64,000 nucleotides of DNA from NCBI GenBank assembly GCA_004379165.1, contig NKXK01000034.1:1-64000 (forward strand), read 5' to 3'. The notes under the pieces were generated by a model that was not told where the DNA came from, searched no databases, and saw nothing but the letters and a program-made list of their open reading frames with translations. The first letter of the stretch is position 1. The number at the start of each line of letters is the position of its first letter. Positions 26,773 through 35,479 of the stretch are shown here, one piece after another. Source of the stretch: Rhodocyclaceae bacterium. GTDB taxonomy: Bacteria > Pseudomonadota > Gammaproteobacteria > Burkholderiales > Rhodocyclaceae. The translations under genes were made by a program, and so were the position numbers.

Positions 26773-28755
26773 ATGCCTGTCATCCGCGTTGCGCTCGATT
26801 TACCGCTGCACCGCCTCTTCGATTACCGGTGCGAGGCGGCAGGTTCGGGTGACATCGGCTATCGGGTGCGCGTGCCTTTTGGTCGTTTCGAGCGTATCGG
26901 CGTGATCGTCGAGGTTTCCGAAACCAGTGAATGGCCCGATGAGCAGCTGAAGCCGGCCGGGGAAATCCTGCGTGATCTGCCGCCGCTGCCGGAAACCTTC
27001 TTCGCCCTTTGCCGCTTTGCCGCCCACTACTATCAGGCCCCGCTGGGCGAGGTGATCCTGCAGGCCCTGCCATCCGGGCTGAAACGTATCGACCCGCCGC
27101 AACGCCGCCAGGGGCGGACGCCACACCCTGTGCCAGCGATTGCCCGGCCTGATTTGACCGCTGAACAGGCGGCGGTGCTGTCTGCCCTCGATACGGCCTC
27201 AGGATTTGCCACCCACCTGCTGTTCGGTGTCACCGGCAGCGGCAAGACGGAGGTGTATCTGCGCCTGATCGAGCAGGTGCTCGAGCGCGGGCAGCAGGTA
27301 TTGTTACTGGTGCCGGAAATCAACCTGACGCCGCAGCTTGAAGAGCGGGTACGCGGGCGTTTCCCTGAGGCCGGCGTTGTCGCGCTGCACAGCGAACTGG
27401 CCGACGCCGCGCGTGAGCGCAACTGGCGAGCCGCTGTCGCTGGCGAGGCCGCGATCATTCTCGGTACGCGACTGTCGACTTTCACGCCGCTACCGCGTCT
27501 GGGGATGATCATTGTCGATGAAGAGCATGACGCGTCCTTCAAGCAGCAGGACGGCATGCGCTATTCAGCGCGTGACATCGCGGTGTTTCGCGCCTCGCAA
27601 CTCAATATCCCGATTCTGCTCGGCTCGGCGACGCCGTCGCTGGAGTCCTGGAGCAATGCCCGCCATGGCCGTTACCGTCTGTTGACGATGGCCGGCCGGG
27701 CCAATCCGCAGGCCACGTTGCCGACCGTCAAGGTGCTCGATACGCGGCGCATGGCGCTGCGCGAAGGCGTCAGCCCGCTGCTGGTGGAGGGCATCAAGGC
27801 GCGCCTGGCGCGTGGCGAGCAGAGCCTGGTTTTCCTCAACCGGCGCGGCTATGCGCCGGTGCTGTGTTGCCCGGCCTGTGGCTGGGTGTCGAGTTGCCGC
27901 CGCTGTGCCGCCAATCTCGTACTGCACATGGCCGACAAGCGTCTGCGCTGTCACCATTGCGGCTACGAAAACCGCGTGCCGCGCGCCTGCCCGACCTGTG
28001 GCAACCAGGACATCCATCCCTTTGGCCGCGGCACGCAGCGCGTTGAAAGCTGGCTGCAGGAGGAATTCCCGGATGCGCGCATTATTCGGGTTGACCGTGA
28101 CTCGGTGAAATCCCGCCGCCAGTGGGAGGCGGTACTAGAGCAGATCCATGGTGGCGAGGCCGATATCCTGGTCGGTACGCAGATGCTCGCCAAGGGGCAT
28201 GATTTTCCAAGGCTGACGCTGGTCGGCGTGCTGGGTGCGGACGCAGCCCTGTTTGCTGCCGACTGGCGGGCGCCGGAACGCCTTTTCGCCCAGTTGATGC
28301 AGGTCGCGGGCCGTGCCGGGCGGGCCGAACTGCGGGGAGAGGTGCTGATTCAGACCCAGTACCCGGACCATCCCCTGTTTGCCGCTGTCGCCAGCCACGA
28401 CTATCCCGGATTTGCGGCAATGCAGTTGGCCGAACGTGAGCAGGCCGGCTTCCCACCCTATTCCTTCCAGGCCGTATTGCGTGCGGAAGCGCCGGCGATG
28501 GCCGATGCCATGGCTTTTTTGACCTCGGCCGCGGCAGCGCCTTGTGTCTGCGCGCAGGATCAGGTGATGGCCTACGACCCGGTGCCGATGAAAATGGCCC
28601 GCCTGGCGAATCTGGAGCGCGGTCAGTTGCTGGTCGAGTCGATGTCGCGACCGGCCTTGCAGAAGTTTCTACCGCTCTGGCGCGAGGCGATCGAGGCCAT
28701 CAAGGCGCCGTCGCGGCTGCGCTGGCATATCGAGGTCGATCCGCTCGAATTCTGA
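26773..28755 (+). CDS. priA: Primosomal protein N' (PriA helicase)
   Basis: 660 residues. The N-terminal 3'-DNA-binding domain is followed by a superfamily 2 helicase core with Walker A GVTGSGKTEVYL (about residue 156) and the DEEH box (IIVDEEHDASFKQQ). Eight cysteines in two zinc-binding clusters read CCPACGW...CRRCA...CHHC...CPTC. Helicase motif VI reads QVAGRAGRA. PriA reloads the replisome at stalled forks and recombination intermediates. It lies directly after the DnaA-box cluster. Confidence 0.95.
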   Translation: MPVIRVALDLPLHRLFDYRCEAAGSGDIGYRVRVPFGRFERIGVIVEVSETSEWPDEQLKPAGEILRDLPPLPETFFALCRFAAHYYQAPLGEVILQALPSGLKRIDPPQRRQGRTPHPVPAIARPDLTAEQAAVLSALDTASGFATHLLFGVTGSGKTEVYLRLIEQVLERGQQVLLLVPEINLTPQLEERVRGRFPEAGVVALHSELADAARERNWRAAVAGEAAIILGTRLSTFTPLPRLGMIIVDEEHDASFKQQDGMRYSARDIAVFRASQLNIPILLGSATPSLESWSNARHGRYRLLTMAGRANPQATLPTVKVLDTRRMALREGVSPLLVEGIKARLARGEQSLVFLNRRGYAPVLCCPACGWVSSCRRCAANLVLHMADKRLRCHHCGYENRVPRACPTCGNQDIHPFGRGTQRVESWLQEEFPDARIIRVDRDSVKSRRQWEAVLEQIHGGEADILVGTQMLAKGHDFPRLTLVGVLGADAALFAADWRAPERLFAQLMQVAGRAGRAELRGEVLIQTQYPDHPLFAAVASHDYPGFAAMQLAEREQAGFPPYSFQAVLRAEAPAMADAMAFLTSAAAAPCVCAQDQVMAYDPVPMKMARLANLERGQLLVESMSRPALQKFLPLWREAIEAIKAPSRLRWHIEVDPLEF

Positions 28756-28806
28756 CCGGCACGCGGCTTGCAGTGATCTCTGCCCAATCACCGCAAGGAG
28801 TGCATC

Positions 28807-29796
28807 ATGAAGATTCAGGAATCGTCGTTGCAACTCACCTCCAGCCGCGAGGCGAGCCGGCATCAAAGCCTTGAAATCGAGACAACACAAGAGTTTCGCC
28901 AGGTTATGCGTGATCTCGGTGAGCACCGCGACGCCCGTGCCGAGACGCTGGCCGCCCGTGTCCAGCGTCTGTTGCAGTCACTGATCGAGGCCATTCTTGC
29001 CGCACTCGACGGCAAGAAGTGCAGCAATGAACTCGCCACCTGCGAGACGCCAGTTGCCGGCGACGCTGCCGCCCCGACGGGGAGGTCGATAGAGATCGGT
29101 TGGCAGCGAAAAGTGGTCGAGACGGTCCGTGAATCCGAAACCACCCGCGTCTGCGGCAAGGGGGAGGTGAGTACCGCAGACGGCCGTTGTATCCGCTTCG
29201 ATCTGGCCGTGGACATGGCGCGCAGCTACGTGTCGCGAAGCGAAACGGAGGAATCCGGCGTCGTCCGCCTGCAGGATCCGCTGGTGCTCAGTTATCCGGG
29301 ACAGTCCTGCGAGTTATTGGCGCAATGCATTTCGTTTGATCTCGATGCCGATGGCCGGGCCGAGCAGATTCCCAAATTGGGGGAGGGTTCGGGATTTCTG
29401 GTCTTCGACCGCAACGCCAATGGCCGGGCGGATGACGGCAAGGAACTATTCGGTGTCGCCAGCGGTGATGGCTTCGCCGATCTGGCAAAGCTGGACGGTG
29501 ACGGAAATGGCTGGATCGACGAGGCGGATGCAGCCTGGTCGCGGCTGGGGCTTTGGTCTGGAGAACGCTTCGAGTCGCTGACCGCCGCTGGAATCGGCGC
29601 CCTGAATACGGCTGCGGTGAACTCGGAATTTTCGCTGAAATCGGCAGATAACGCGCTGCTTGGTCAGATCCGTGCGGCGGGGGTTTATCTCACCGAGGCC
29701 GGGGCAGCCGGCCTCGTCCAGCATGTCGATCTAGCGGTCTCAGCGCCGCCGCCCGGAAACCAGCAACCAGCCGAGCGCCAGCACTTGCCCACCTAG
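28807..29796 (+). CDS. Unrecognised protein with calcium-binding-type Asp loops
   Basis: 329 residues, no signal peptide and no membrane segment. The N-terminal third is helical and charged; the middle carries a DLAVDMARSYVSRSE strand. Residues about 177-245 contain three loops of the DxDxDG type: DLDADGRAEQ, DRNANGRADD and DGDGNGWIDEAD, like EF-hand or dockerin-type Ca2+ sites. The tail is Pro/Gln-rich. Similar Asp-loop proteins occur in proteobacteria without known function. It has a GGAG ribosome binding site, and its 3' end overlaps the convergent MFS gene by 57 bases. Confidence 0.65.
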   Translation: MKIQESSLQLTSSREASRHQSLEIETTQEFRQVMRDLGEHRDARAETLAARVQRLLQSLIEAILAALDGKKCSNELATCETPVAGDAAAPTGRSIEIGWQRKVVETVRESETTRVCGKGEVSTADGRCIRFDLAVDMARSYVSRSETEESGVVRLQDPLVLSYPGQSCELLAQCISFDLDADGRAEQIPKLGEGSGFLVFDRNANGRADDGKELFGVASGDGFADLAKLDGDGNGWIDEADAAWSRLGLWSGERFESLTAAGIGALNTAAVNSEFSLKSADNALLGQIRAAGVYLTEAGAAGLVQHVDLAVSAPPPGNQQPAERQHLPT

Positions 29797-30957
29797 CAGG
29801 GTGAAGAAGGCGGTGCGGTAGGCGGTATCCACCGTCCAGCCCGCCACCTGCAGTGCGTCCACCAGAATGCCGATGCCCCATTGCAGGCCGAAGGCGCCGG
29901 CGAATACCAGCAGGTTGAGCGCGGTATTGGCGCGGCCGGAAAGTGCCGGCGGGAAGGCGGTGGCGACCAGCGAGTAGGAGATGTTGGATAGCGAAAAACA
30001 GGCACCCAGTATCGGCCACAGCCAATTGCCGGCGAATGTCGGTTGCAGACTGATCACGGCAAAACAGGCCAGGGCGACGACCATAGCCCAGAAATAGAGG
30101 CGGTCGAGCCGGATGCCCCGACGCTGCAGCCCGGTGGCAAAGAAACCCATGAACAGGAAGCCGGCGAGCATGGCGCCGCTGATCAGGGTCAGCCGGGCGG
30201 CAATACCGGCGCCGTCGATGCCTTCCAGGACCGACATCCAGCGCGATGCCCACAATCCTTGCACGGCCATGAAACCACCGGTGAAGACGAGCCCCATCGG
30301 CCCGTAGCGCCAGAAATGCGCGCTGCCGAAAATCCTGCGTACCCCCGCCATTTGCTCGCGGAAGCCGCCGGCCGAACTCGCCTCCTGCTTGTCCGGAACG
30401 AAGAAGAACAATGCGGCGGCGACGAGGAGGGTAATGATGGCGAGTGCGAAGACGATTTCCCGCCAGCCGGCGATGGCCAGTGTCATTTCCAGCGGCTTCG
30501 AGGCCGCAAGGGCGCCGAGGCCGCCGGAAGCCATGACCCAGCCGGTCAGCGACGCCTGCCGCTCGGGCGGGAACCACTGCACGAAGGCCTTGAACGAGGC
30601 CATCAGGCAAGCCGAGACGCCCAAGCCGATCAGTGCGCGGCCGATAGCCAGCCCGACCAGCGCATCCGAAAGCGCAAAGACGCAGGCGCCGGCGGCGGCA
30701 ATCAGCAGCAGGCCGGCTTCGACACGCCGCGCGCCGTAGCGGTCGAGCAGCATGCCGAGTGGCAGTTGCGCCGCGCCAAAGGCCAGAAAATAGGTGCTGG
30801 TCAGCAAGCCAAGGGCGTTGTCCGCCAACTGCAATTCGCGCGCGATGACCGGGCCGAGGACGGCATTGACGGTGCGGAACAGGTAGGAGAGGAAGTAGCC
30901 GGCGGCGAAGGGAAGGAAAAGCCTGACCCACAGGCCGTGTGTGTCTTGGTGTGTCAC
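29740..30957 (-). CDS. Major facilitator superfamily transporter
   Basis: 405 residues and about 12 hydrophobic segments in two halves. The loop after helix 2 carries the MFS signature LGMLLDRYGARRVEAG. The first segment, SYLFRTVNAVLGPVIARELQL, and the overall layout resemble the sugar-phosphate/anion permease-like group of MFS carriers. The substrate cannot be assigned. It lies 13 bases upstream of the MOSC gene stop across a parS site, on the same strand, so co-transcription is possible. Confidence 0.85.
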   Translation of the reverse strand: MTHQDTHGLWVRLFLPFAAGYFLSYLFRTVNAVLGPVIARELQLADNALGLLTSTYFLAFGAAQLPLGMLLDRYGARRVEAGLLLIAAAGACVFALSDALVGLAIGRALIGLGVSACLMASFKAFVQWFPPERQASLTGWVMASGGLGALAASKPLEMTLAIAGWREIVFALAIITLLVAAALFFFVPDKQEASSAGGFREQMAGVRRIFGSAHFWRYGPMGLVFTGGFMAVQGLWASRWMSVLEGIDGAGIAARLTLISGAMLAGFLFMGFFATGLQRRGIRLDRLYFWAMVVALACFAVISLQPTFAGNWLWPILGACFSLSNISYSLVATAFPPALSGRANTALNLLVFAGAFGLQWGIGILVDALQVAGWTVDTAYRTAFFTLLGGQVLALGWLLVSGRRR

Positions 30958-30966
30958 GGTGACTCC

Positions 30967-30982
30967 GGTTTCACGTGGAACC
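30967..30982. other. parS-like site
   Basis: GGTTTCACGTGGAACC matches the parS consensus core GTTTCACGTGAAAC at 13 of 14 positions and has matching outer G/C. It overlaps the stop of the MOSC gene and the MFS upstream region. It is the third site in 23 kb. Confidence 0.7.
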
Positions 30983-31639
30983 GTCGTTGGCGTGGGTCTT
31001 CAGCCAAGCCAGACGGTTGTTGATCTTGGTTCGCCACTGGCTGGCAATACCGGGCAGGTCGGCCAGCGCCTGCAGTGCTGCCAGCGATGGCCGGTGCGTT
31101 GCCGCGAGATCCATTGCCTCGGCCAGCGTCGGTGCTTCGGCTGCTGTCTCGAGTTCGAGGCGGTCACCGGGGGCGACGACACCGGGTGCCAGTACACGCC
31201 AGTACCAGCCGGTCAGGCGATGTTCGGCAATGTAGGCTGCCATGCCATTGCAGCCGAACTTGTCGTCGATCTTCCAGCAGGGATTGCGCGGCTGGCAAAC
31301 CTGCAGGCGGGCCGTACCAAGGCACCAGATGTCGCCGATCCGAACCCAGTGTTCATCAAGTGCCGGCGTCGAGATGTTCTCGCCCATGCTGCCGGCAACC
31401 AGGGCCGCAGCGCATTCCGGAAAGGCGTCGGCGAGCATGGCATAGTGACCCACCGGGTAGAGATGGACCGCCTTTTCCGGGCCGCCATGGACTCGAAGGT
31501 CAGCCTGCTCGTCGCCGACTAAGCCATTAAAATCAATCGAAACCGACGAAGTGAGTGCCTGCTTGTAGATGCCGCTCGGGCGTCCGGAGGCGGGCAGGGG
31601 GCGGACACGTCCGCTGAATAGGGAAACCTGTACTTTCAT
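30971..31639 (-). CDS. MOSC-domain protein, YiiM-like
   Basis: 222 residues from the ATG at 31639 (MKVQVSLFSGRVRPLP). The MOSC beta-barrel has the expected elements: GDEQADLRVHGGPEKAVHLYP, GSMGENI and a conserved Cys in CQPRNPCWKI. A YiiM-type C-terminal helical region follows. MOSC proteins bind the molybdenum cofactor and use it for sulfur transfer or reduction of N-hydroxylated compounds, as YiiM does for 6-N-hydroxylaminopurine. The C-terminal codons are shaped by an overlapping parS-like site. Confidence 0.85.
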   Translation of the reverse strand: MKVQVSLFSGRVRPLPASGRPSGIYKQALTSSVSIDFNGLVGDEQADLRVHGGPEKAVHLYPVGHYAMLADAFPECAAALVAGSMGENISTPALDEHWVRIGDIWCLGTARLQVCQPRNPCWKIDDKFGCNGMAAYIAEHRLTGWYWRVLAPGVVAPGDRLELETAAEAPTLAEAMDLAATHRPSLAALQALADLPGIASQWRTKINNRLAWLKTHANDGST

Positions 31640-31655
31640 CGTCCGGATGATGCCA

Positions 31656-32567
31656 TCAATTCCAAAGCCACGCAGCGCCGCGCACCCCCGAGGAATTCCC
31701 ATGGACAGGCGGCCGGATCGGTGTCCTGAAATCGTCGGAAAAAACGTGTTCACCGCAGATTGCCGGCAGCTCGCGGTAGAGTCGGGTCAGCCCGGAGAGG
31801 CCACCGCCGAGGACAATCACATCGGGGTCAAGGAGATTGACGACGCCGGCGAGCGCCCGCCCCAGGCGGTTCTGGTAGCGGCCCAGCGTTGCTTCTGCCG
31901 CCGGGTCGCCGGCGTCTGCCATGGCGGCAATGGCGATTGCGTCAATGTGAGCGCTTGCGCCGGAAGCGGGGGTGTTGTGTCGGGCATGGTCGGCGGCGAG
32001 TCCGGGGCCGGAGAGGTAGGTCTCGATGCAGCCCTGGCGACCGCAGTAGCAGTCCGGCAGCGGCAGTCCGTCATCACCGGCGCCGGGCAATGGATTGTGA
32101 CCCCACTCACCGGCAATCGCATTGGCGCCGGTGAGTGCCTGGCCGTTGACCACGATGCCGCCTCCGACACCGGTACCGAGAATGACGCCGAACACCACGC
32201 TGGCGTCACGGCCAGCACCATCCACGGCTTCGGACAAGGCAAAACAGTTGGCGTCGTTGGCCAGGCGAATTTCCCGCTGGAGCAGCGCCTGCAGGTCGCG
32301 GCGCAGGGGTTTGTCGATCAGGCAGGTCGAGTTGGCATTCTTGATCAGGCCGTTGCACAGTGATTCGGCGCCGGGGATGCCGATGCCGACGGTGCCCCGC
32401 TGGCGCAATTCCACTTCGACGGCTTCGACCAGTCCGGCGATTGCCATCACCGTTCCGAGATAATCCCCCTGCGGTGTGGGGATGCGTCGCCTGAGCAGTG
32501 CCGTGCCGTCATCCGCCAGCGCGATGACCTCGATTTTTGTGCCGCCTAGGTCAATACCGATGCGCAA
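31656..32567 (-). CDS. ROK-family sugar kinase (fructokinase-like)
   Basis: 303 residues. The phosphate-binding loop GIDLGGTKIEV is at the N-terminus, and the ROK signature spans FGVILGTGVGGGIVVNG. The zinc motif is CYCGRQGCIETYLSG. The ANDANCFALSEA block carries the catalytic Asp. Sequence features fit the E. coli Mak/NagK group, which phosphorylates fructose or N-acetylglucosamine; the exact substrate is uncertain. It follows the methyltransferase gene by one base, so both are probably on one transcript. Confidence 0.85.
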   Translation of the reverse strand: MRIGIDLGGTKIEVIALADDGTALLRRRIPTPQGDYLGTVMAIAGLVEAVEVELRQRGTVGIGIPGAESLCNGLIKNANSTCLIDKPLRRDLQALLQREIRLANDANCFALSEAVDGAGRDASVVFGVILGTGVGGGIVVNGQALTGANAIAGEWGHNPLPGAGDDGLPLPDCYCGRQGCIETYLSGPGLAADHARHNTPASGASAHIDAIAIAAMADAGDPAAEATLGRYQNRLGRALAGVVNLLDPDVIVLGGGLSGLTRLYRELPAICGEHVFSDDFRTPIRPPVHGNSSGVRGAAWLWN

Positions 32568-32568
32568 C

Positions 32569-33219
32569 TCAGACCCGGACGGCGATGCCCTTGACGTTGC
32601 CGTAGGTGGTGGTCAGGGTACGCAGGACGCTGGCACCGGCTTCAAGCAGCAGCATGAACAGGTTACGTTCGGAGTACAGGCAGACCTCGCCCTGAATGCC
32701 GTATTTCTTGACCAGCACCGGTGATAGCGGGGAAAAACGCTGCTCTATGGGGGTCTCAGCTCCGGCATATCCCTGGCCGAGTTCAGAGTGCAGACCAAGT
32801 ATCGACAGGTAAAGCTTGCCGCCAATGCGCAGCCGGAGCAGCAGCTGCCGGGTGACCTGGCGGGCGATGTCGTAGGGCAGGCCGCACAGGCCACGGCGGA
32901 CGATGATGATGTCGAAGGGTTGGCCGGCCAACTCATCCGGCAGCTGGCCCAGCGTCGCCGCCTGAAAGCGGATCTGCTCACCGAGGCCGCTGGCGAGAAT
33001 GCGTCCCTGAACTTCCTGCTGTCGGGCCACCTCGTCGGCCACCGTCACGGTTGCCCCGAGCCGGGCGAATTTGATCGCCATCTCGCAACGACCCGCCGGC
33101 AGGATCAGCACCGATACGCGGTGTTCCAGACGCTGGCGCTTGACGCACTCCTCCATTGCGTAACGCTCCAGTTCGTCGGAGCCCGTCTCGAGGGGATTGG
33201 CGTTAATATTGGTTTCCAT
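32569..33219 (-). CDS. SAM-dependent methyltransferase-like protein
   Basis: 216 residues from the ATG at 33219, chosen because GGGAGA lies 8 bases upstream. The Rossmann SAM-binding pattern is recognisable: VSVLILPAGRCEMAIKFARLG, then VADEVARQQ and FDIIIVRRGLCGLPYD. The glycine-rich motif I is relaxed (LPAGRCEMA rather than GxGxG), so activity is not assured. Substrate unknown. It is the first gene of a unit with the ROK kinase and is divergent from the DUF1840 gene. Confidence 0.6.
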   Translation of the reverse strand: METNINANPLETGSDELERYAMEECVKRQRLEHRVSVLILPAGRCEMAIKFARLGATVTVADEVARQQEVQGRILASGLGEQIRFQAATLGQLPDELAGQPFDIIIVRRGLCGLPYDIARQVTRQLLLRLRIGGKLYLSILGLHSELGQGYAGAETPIEQRFSPLSPVLVKKYGIQGEVCLYSERNLFMLLLEAGASVLRTLTTTYGNVKGIAVRV

Positions 33220-33297
33220 GGCTTTGTCTCCCGTCGGTTCATTGTGCATGATGCACCCGCCCTCTGACAACCAAGCCAGCCCCCAACGGAGCGCCAG

Positions 33298-33627
33298 ATG
33301 TTAGTTCGATTCGATTCCAGTGAAACTGCCGAGGTCCTGATGTATGCCGACACGGCGAAGATGTTGTTGACGGCCTTGGGCAAGGAAACGACCGCCCGCG
33401 GAACCTTCACCCACCCGGAAATGCTGCCGGCCGCCGAAGCCCTGCGCGAGGCAGCGCGTCAGGCTGCCCAGCCGCCTGAGGAAGAAGACGAAGAGGGCAA
33501 GGATGGTAAGAAAAAGCCGCCGGTCAGTTTTGGCCAGCGGGCCTGGCCGCTGATTGACATGTTCGAACGCACCGCGCGCGCGGGCAGTGATGCCTGGGTG
33601 GTATGGGAGGCTTCGGCGGACTTCTGA
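33298..33627 (+). CDS. DUF1840 family protein
   Basis: 109 residues. It opens with MLVRFDSSETAEVLMYAD and ends with DMFERTARAGSDAWVVWEAS, the typical ends of DUF1840 proteins of betaproteobacteria. In between is an acidic/lysine-rich low-complexity stretch (PPEEEDEEGKDGKKKPP). It is cytoplasmic and of unknown function. It stands alone, divergent from the methyltransferase gene and convergent with the Hpt-like gene. Confidence 0.8.
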   Translation: MLVRFDSSETAEVLMYADTAKMLLTALGKETTARGTFTHPEMLPAAEALREAARQAAQPPEEEDEEGKDGKKKPPVSFGQRAWPLIDMFERTARAGSDAWVVWEASADF

Positions 33628-33640
33628 GCGAGTAAGGCGT

Positions 33641-33919
33641 TCAGCCTACCGGTGGCGTCAGCCCAAAATTGCTGCCGATACCGTCGATGACGACTTTCAG
33701 CGATTGGGAGAATTCATCCAGAATCTCTTTTTCGTAGCGGGTTTCGCCGCGCAAGGCCATTTCCAGCGCCAGTGCCGCCGACTGCAACCGGGCAGCGCCG
33801 ATCGAGCCGGCCAGTCCCTTAGCTCTGGGGGCGAGGTGCATTGTCGCTTCGGTGTTGCCTGCATCGAGCGCGGTCTGGATGGCTGCCACTTCGTCGATAA
33901 AGCGGGCAGTTTTCGTCAC
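33641..33919 (-). CDS. Hpt-like domain protein lacking the phospho-histidine
   Basis: 92 residues with the four-helix Hpt pattern; KGLAGSIGAARLQSAALALE matches the conserved Hpt helix. The usual AHxLKG phosphorylation site reads APRAKG, so Pro replaces His (CAC to CCC is one base). The nearest His is two residues earlier. The start is GTG at 33919; an ATG six bases upstream with a better-spaced GGGAG runs in another frame for 34 codons, so a small frameshift near the start is possible. It is either a decaying phosphotransfer protein or a non-phosphorylated interaction module. Confidence 0.6.
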   Translation of the reverse strand: MTKTARFIDEVAAIQTALDAGNTEATMHLAPRAKGLAGSIGAARLQSAALALEMALRGETRYEKEILDEFSQSLKVVIDGIGSNFGLTPPVG

Positions 33920-33950
33920 TCATGTCTTGTCTCCCTGGGACAGGCGGGAA

Positions 33951-34325
33951 CTAAAGCGCAACCGGCGAATTTCTATCCACTACCACGAAATACTTGCGAA
34001 CCGGTGCCAGTACTTCAAAACAGCCGGTAAAACCGGCCGGGATGACGCCCGCCTCGCCCGGCCCGAACTCGCCGCCTTGGCCCTGATGATCGAGAATGCG
34101 AACCCGGCCGCTGATGATGCAGAAAAACTCATCCTTGCCGTCGGCAAAAAAGATGTTCCAGGCACCGGTTTCGCAGGACCAGATACCTGCGCTGAGGTCG
34201 CCGTGTTCGCTGGCAAAGTGTTCCCAGGTAAGGCGCTGCGGATTACCGCGTACCAGCCGGTCGGGCCGCGGATAGTCGATTACGGTGTCGGGGGTCTGGC
34301 GGGAAAAAACAGTCAGTTCGGGCAT
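33951..34325 (-). CDS. Cupin protein, DUF861 type
   Basis: 124 residues with a single cupin barrel: LSAGIWSCETGAWNIFFADGKDEFFCIISGRVRIL forms motif 1 and FGPGEAGVIPAGFTGCFEVL motif 2. This matches the DUF861 (ureidoglycine aminohydrolase/EutQ-like) group. The classical His metal ligands of motif 1 are not evident, so metal binding is uncertain. It starts 3 bases after the cytochrome c stop, and the two are probably co-transcribed. Confidence 0.78.
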   Translation of the reverse strand: MPELTVFSRQTPDTVIDYPRPDRLVRGNPQRLTWEHFASEHGDLSAGIWSCETGAWNIFFADGKDEFFCIISGRVRILDHQGQGGEFGPGEAGVIPAGFTGCFEVLAPVRKYFVVVDRNSPVAL

Positions 34326-34328
34326 GGT

Positions 34329-34712
34329 TTATTTCTTGATGCGTCTGTCGGCTTTCTGCCGCCAGCGGGCGAGGTCATCTGCACTCGGCTCGGCGAACTT
34401 GCCGCCGCCGGCATTGGCCATATAAATGACCGCCGCCGCGACTTCTCCGTCGCTGAGTTCCGGCTTACCGCCCTTGGCGGGCATTTTGCGGATGCCAGCA
34501 AGCGCCGCGGGCACCAGATCATTCAAACCCTCGCGCACCAGCTTTCCCCAACGCTTCCTGTCGCCAAACACCGGTGCGTTATCGGTGCCATGGGCATGGC
34601 ATTGCGAACATACCGATTGATAGACAGCTTCGCCGCTCTGCATGGCATGGGCCGGAACGGCAAGAAGGAAGGCGGGAAAGATGAGGCTGGCAGGGGTTAA
34701 TGGGGTGCGCAT
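34329..34712 (-). CDS. Monohaem c-type cytochrome (c5-like)
   Basis: 127 residues. A signal peptide (LIFPAFLLAVPAHA) targets it to the periplasm. There is one haem site, CSQCH (about 35-39), and the axial Met is in RKMPAKGG (about 77). Size, the YQSVCSQCHAHG start and the MPAKGG ligand segment place it with cytochrome c5/c553-type electron carriers. A reductase/oxidase partner is not in the window. It is followed by the cupin gene. Confidence 0.87.
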   Translation of the reverse strand: MRTPLTPASLIFPAFLLAVPAHAMQSGEAVYQSVCSQCHAHGTDNAPVFGDRKRWGKLVREGLNDLVPAALAGIRKMPAKGGKPELSDGEVAAAVIYMANAGGGKFAEPSADDLARWRQKADRRIKK

Positions 34713-34768
34713 TGGCGTGACTCGGGGATGGGCGAAGCAACATCATAAATTCCAAGCATAATTCGCGC

Positions 34769-35479
34769 ATGAAATTGTTTGCTGTTTTTGCCCTGTTTTT
34801 CGGGTTGGCCGCAGCCTTCGTCGCCAACGCCTTGGAAGTGGCCGTCGATGTCGGTCACGATCTGCGGAAGCCGGGGGCGGTGAGCGCCCGTGGTCGCAAT
34901 GAGTACGATTTCAACCGGGAACTTGCGGGGGTGCTGGCCCCGTTGCTTCGTGAGCACGGGCTGGCGGTACGCGAGATCAATTTCGACGGGCGTATCGCTA
35001 ACCTTATTGCCCGTCCACGCGCTGCCGAGGCGAGTAATTTCTTTCTCTCGATCCATCACGATTCGATCAGCGAATCCTGGCTGCTGCCCTGGCTCTGGGA
35101 AGGCGTCGAGCAGACGCATACCGAGGTCAAACGAGGCTTCGGACTCTTCGTGTCTAGTCACAATCCCGACCTCGCCAGCACTCTGCGCTGTGCCTCGACG
35201 ATGGGCGCGGTACTGCGCCGTGCGGGATTTACCCCGACCCCATGGCATGGCCGCAAACATGTCGCCGCCGACGCCGAAAACGGCGTCTGGTATTACGACA
35301 ATCTGGTCGTCCTGAAAAACGCCCGCCAGCCGGCAGTCCTGTTCGAGGCCGGCGTGATCAAACACAAAGAGGAAGAACTGGAACTGCGCGATCCGGAGCG
35401 CCAGGCGCGGATGGCGGATGCGCTGGCCACCGGACTGGCCGCCTGCCTGTCGGTTACAGAAATATCGGTTCCGGAGTAA
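34769..35479 (+). CDS. N-acetylmuramoyl-L-alanine amidase (Amidase_3)
   Basis: 236 residues. A signal peptide (MKLFAVFALFFGLAAAFVANA) is followed by a zinc amidase domain. Zinc ligands appear in VAVDVGHD, the Glu in GRNEYDFNREL and SIHHDSI; the catalytic Glu is in AVLFEAGVIKH. It cleaves the amide between MurNAc and the stem peptide of peptidoglycan. There is no AMIN or LysM targeting domain, so this is a minimal form. The 3' end overlaps the convergent murB by 26 bases. A copy of the dispersed motif spans 34795-34814 in the signal-peptide region. Confidence 0.88.
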   Translation: MKLFAVFALFFGLAAAFVANALEVAVDVGHDLRKPGAVSARGRNEYDFNRELAGVLAPLLREHGLAVREINFDGRIANLIARPRAAEASNFFLSIHHDSISESWLLPWLWEGVEQTHTEVKRGFGLFVSSHNPDLASTLRCASTMGAVLRRAGFTPTPWHGRKHVAADAENGVWYYDNLVVLKNARQPAVLFEAGVIKHKEEELELRDPERQARMADALATGLAACLSVTEISVPE

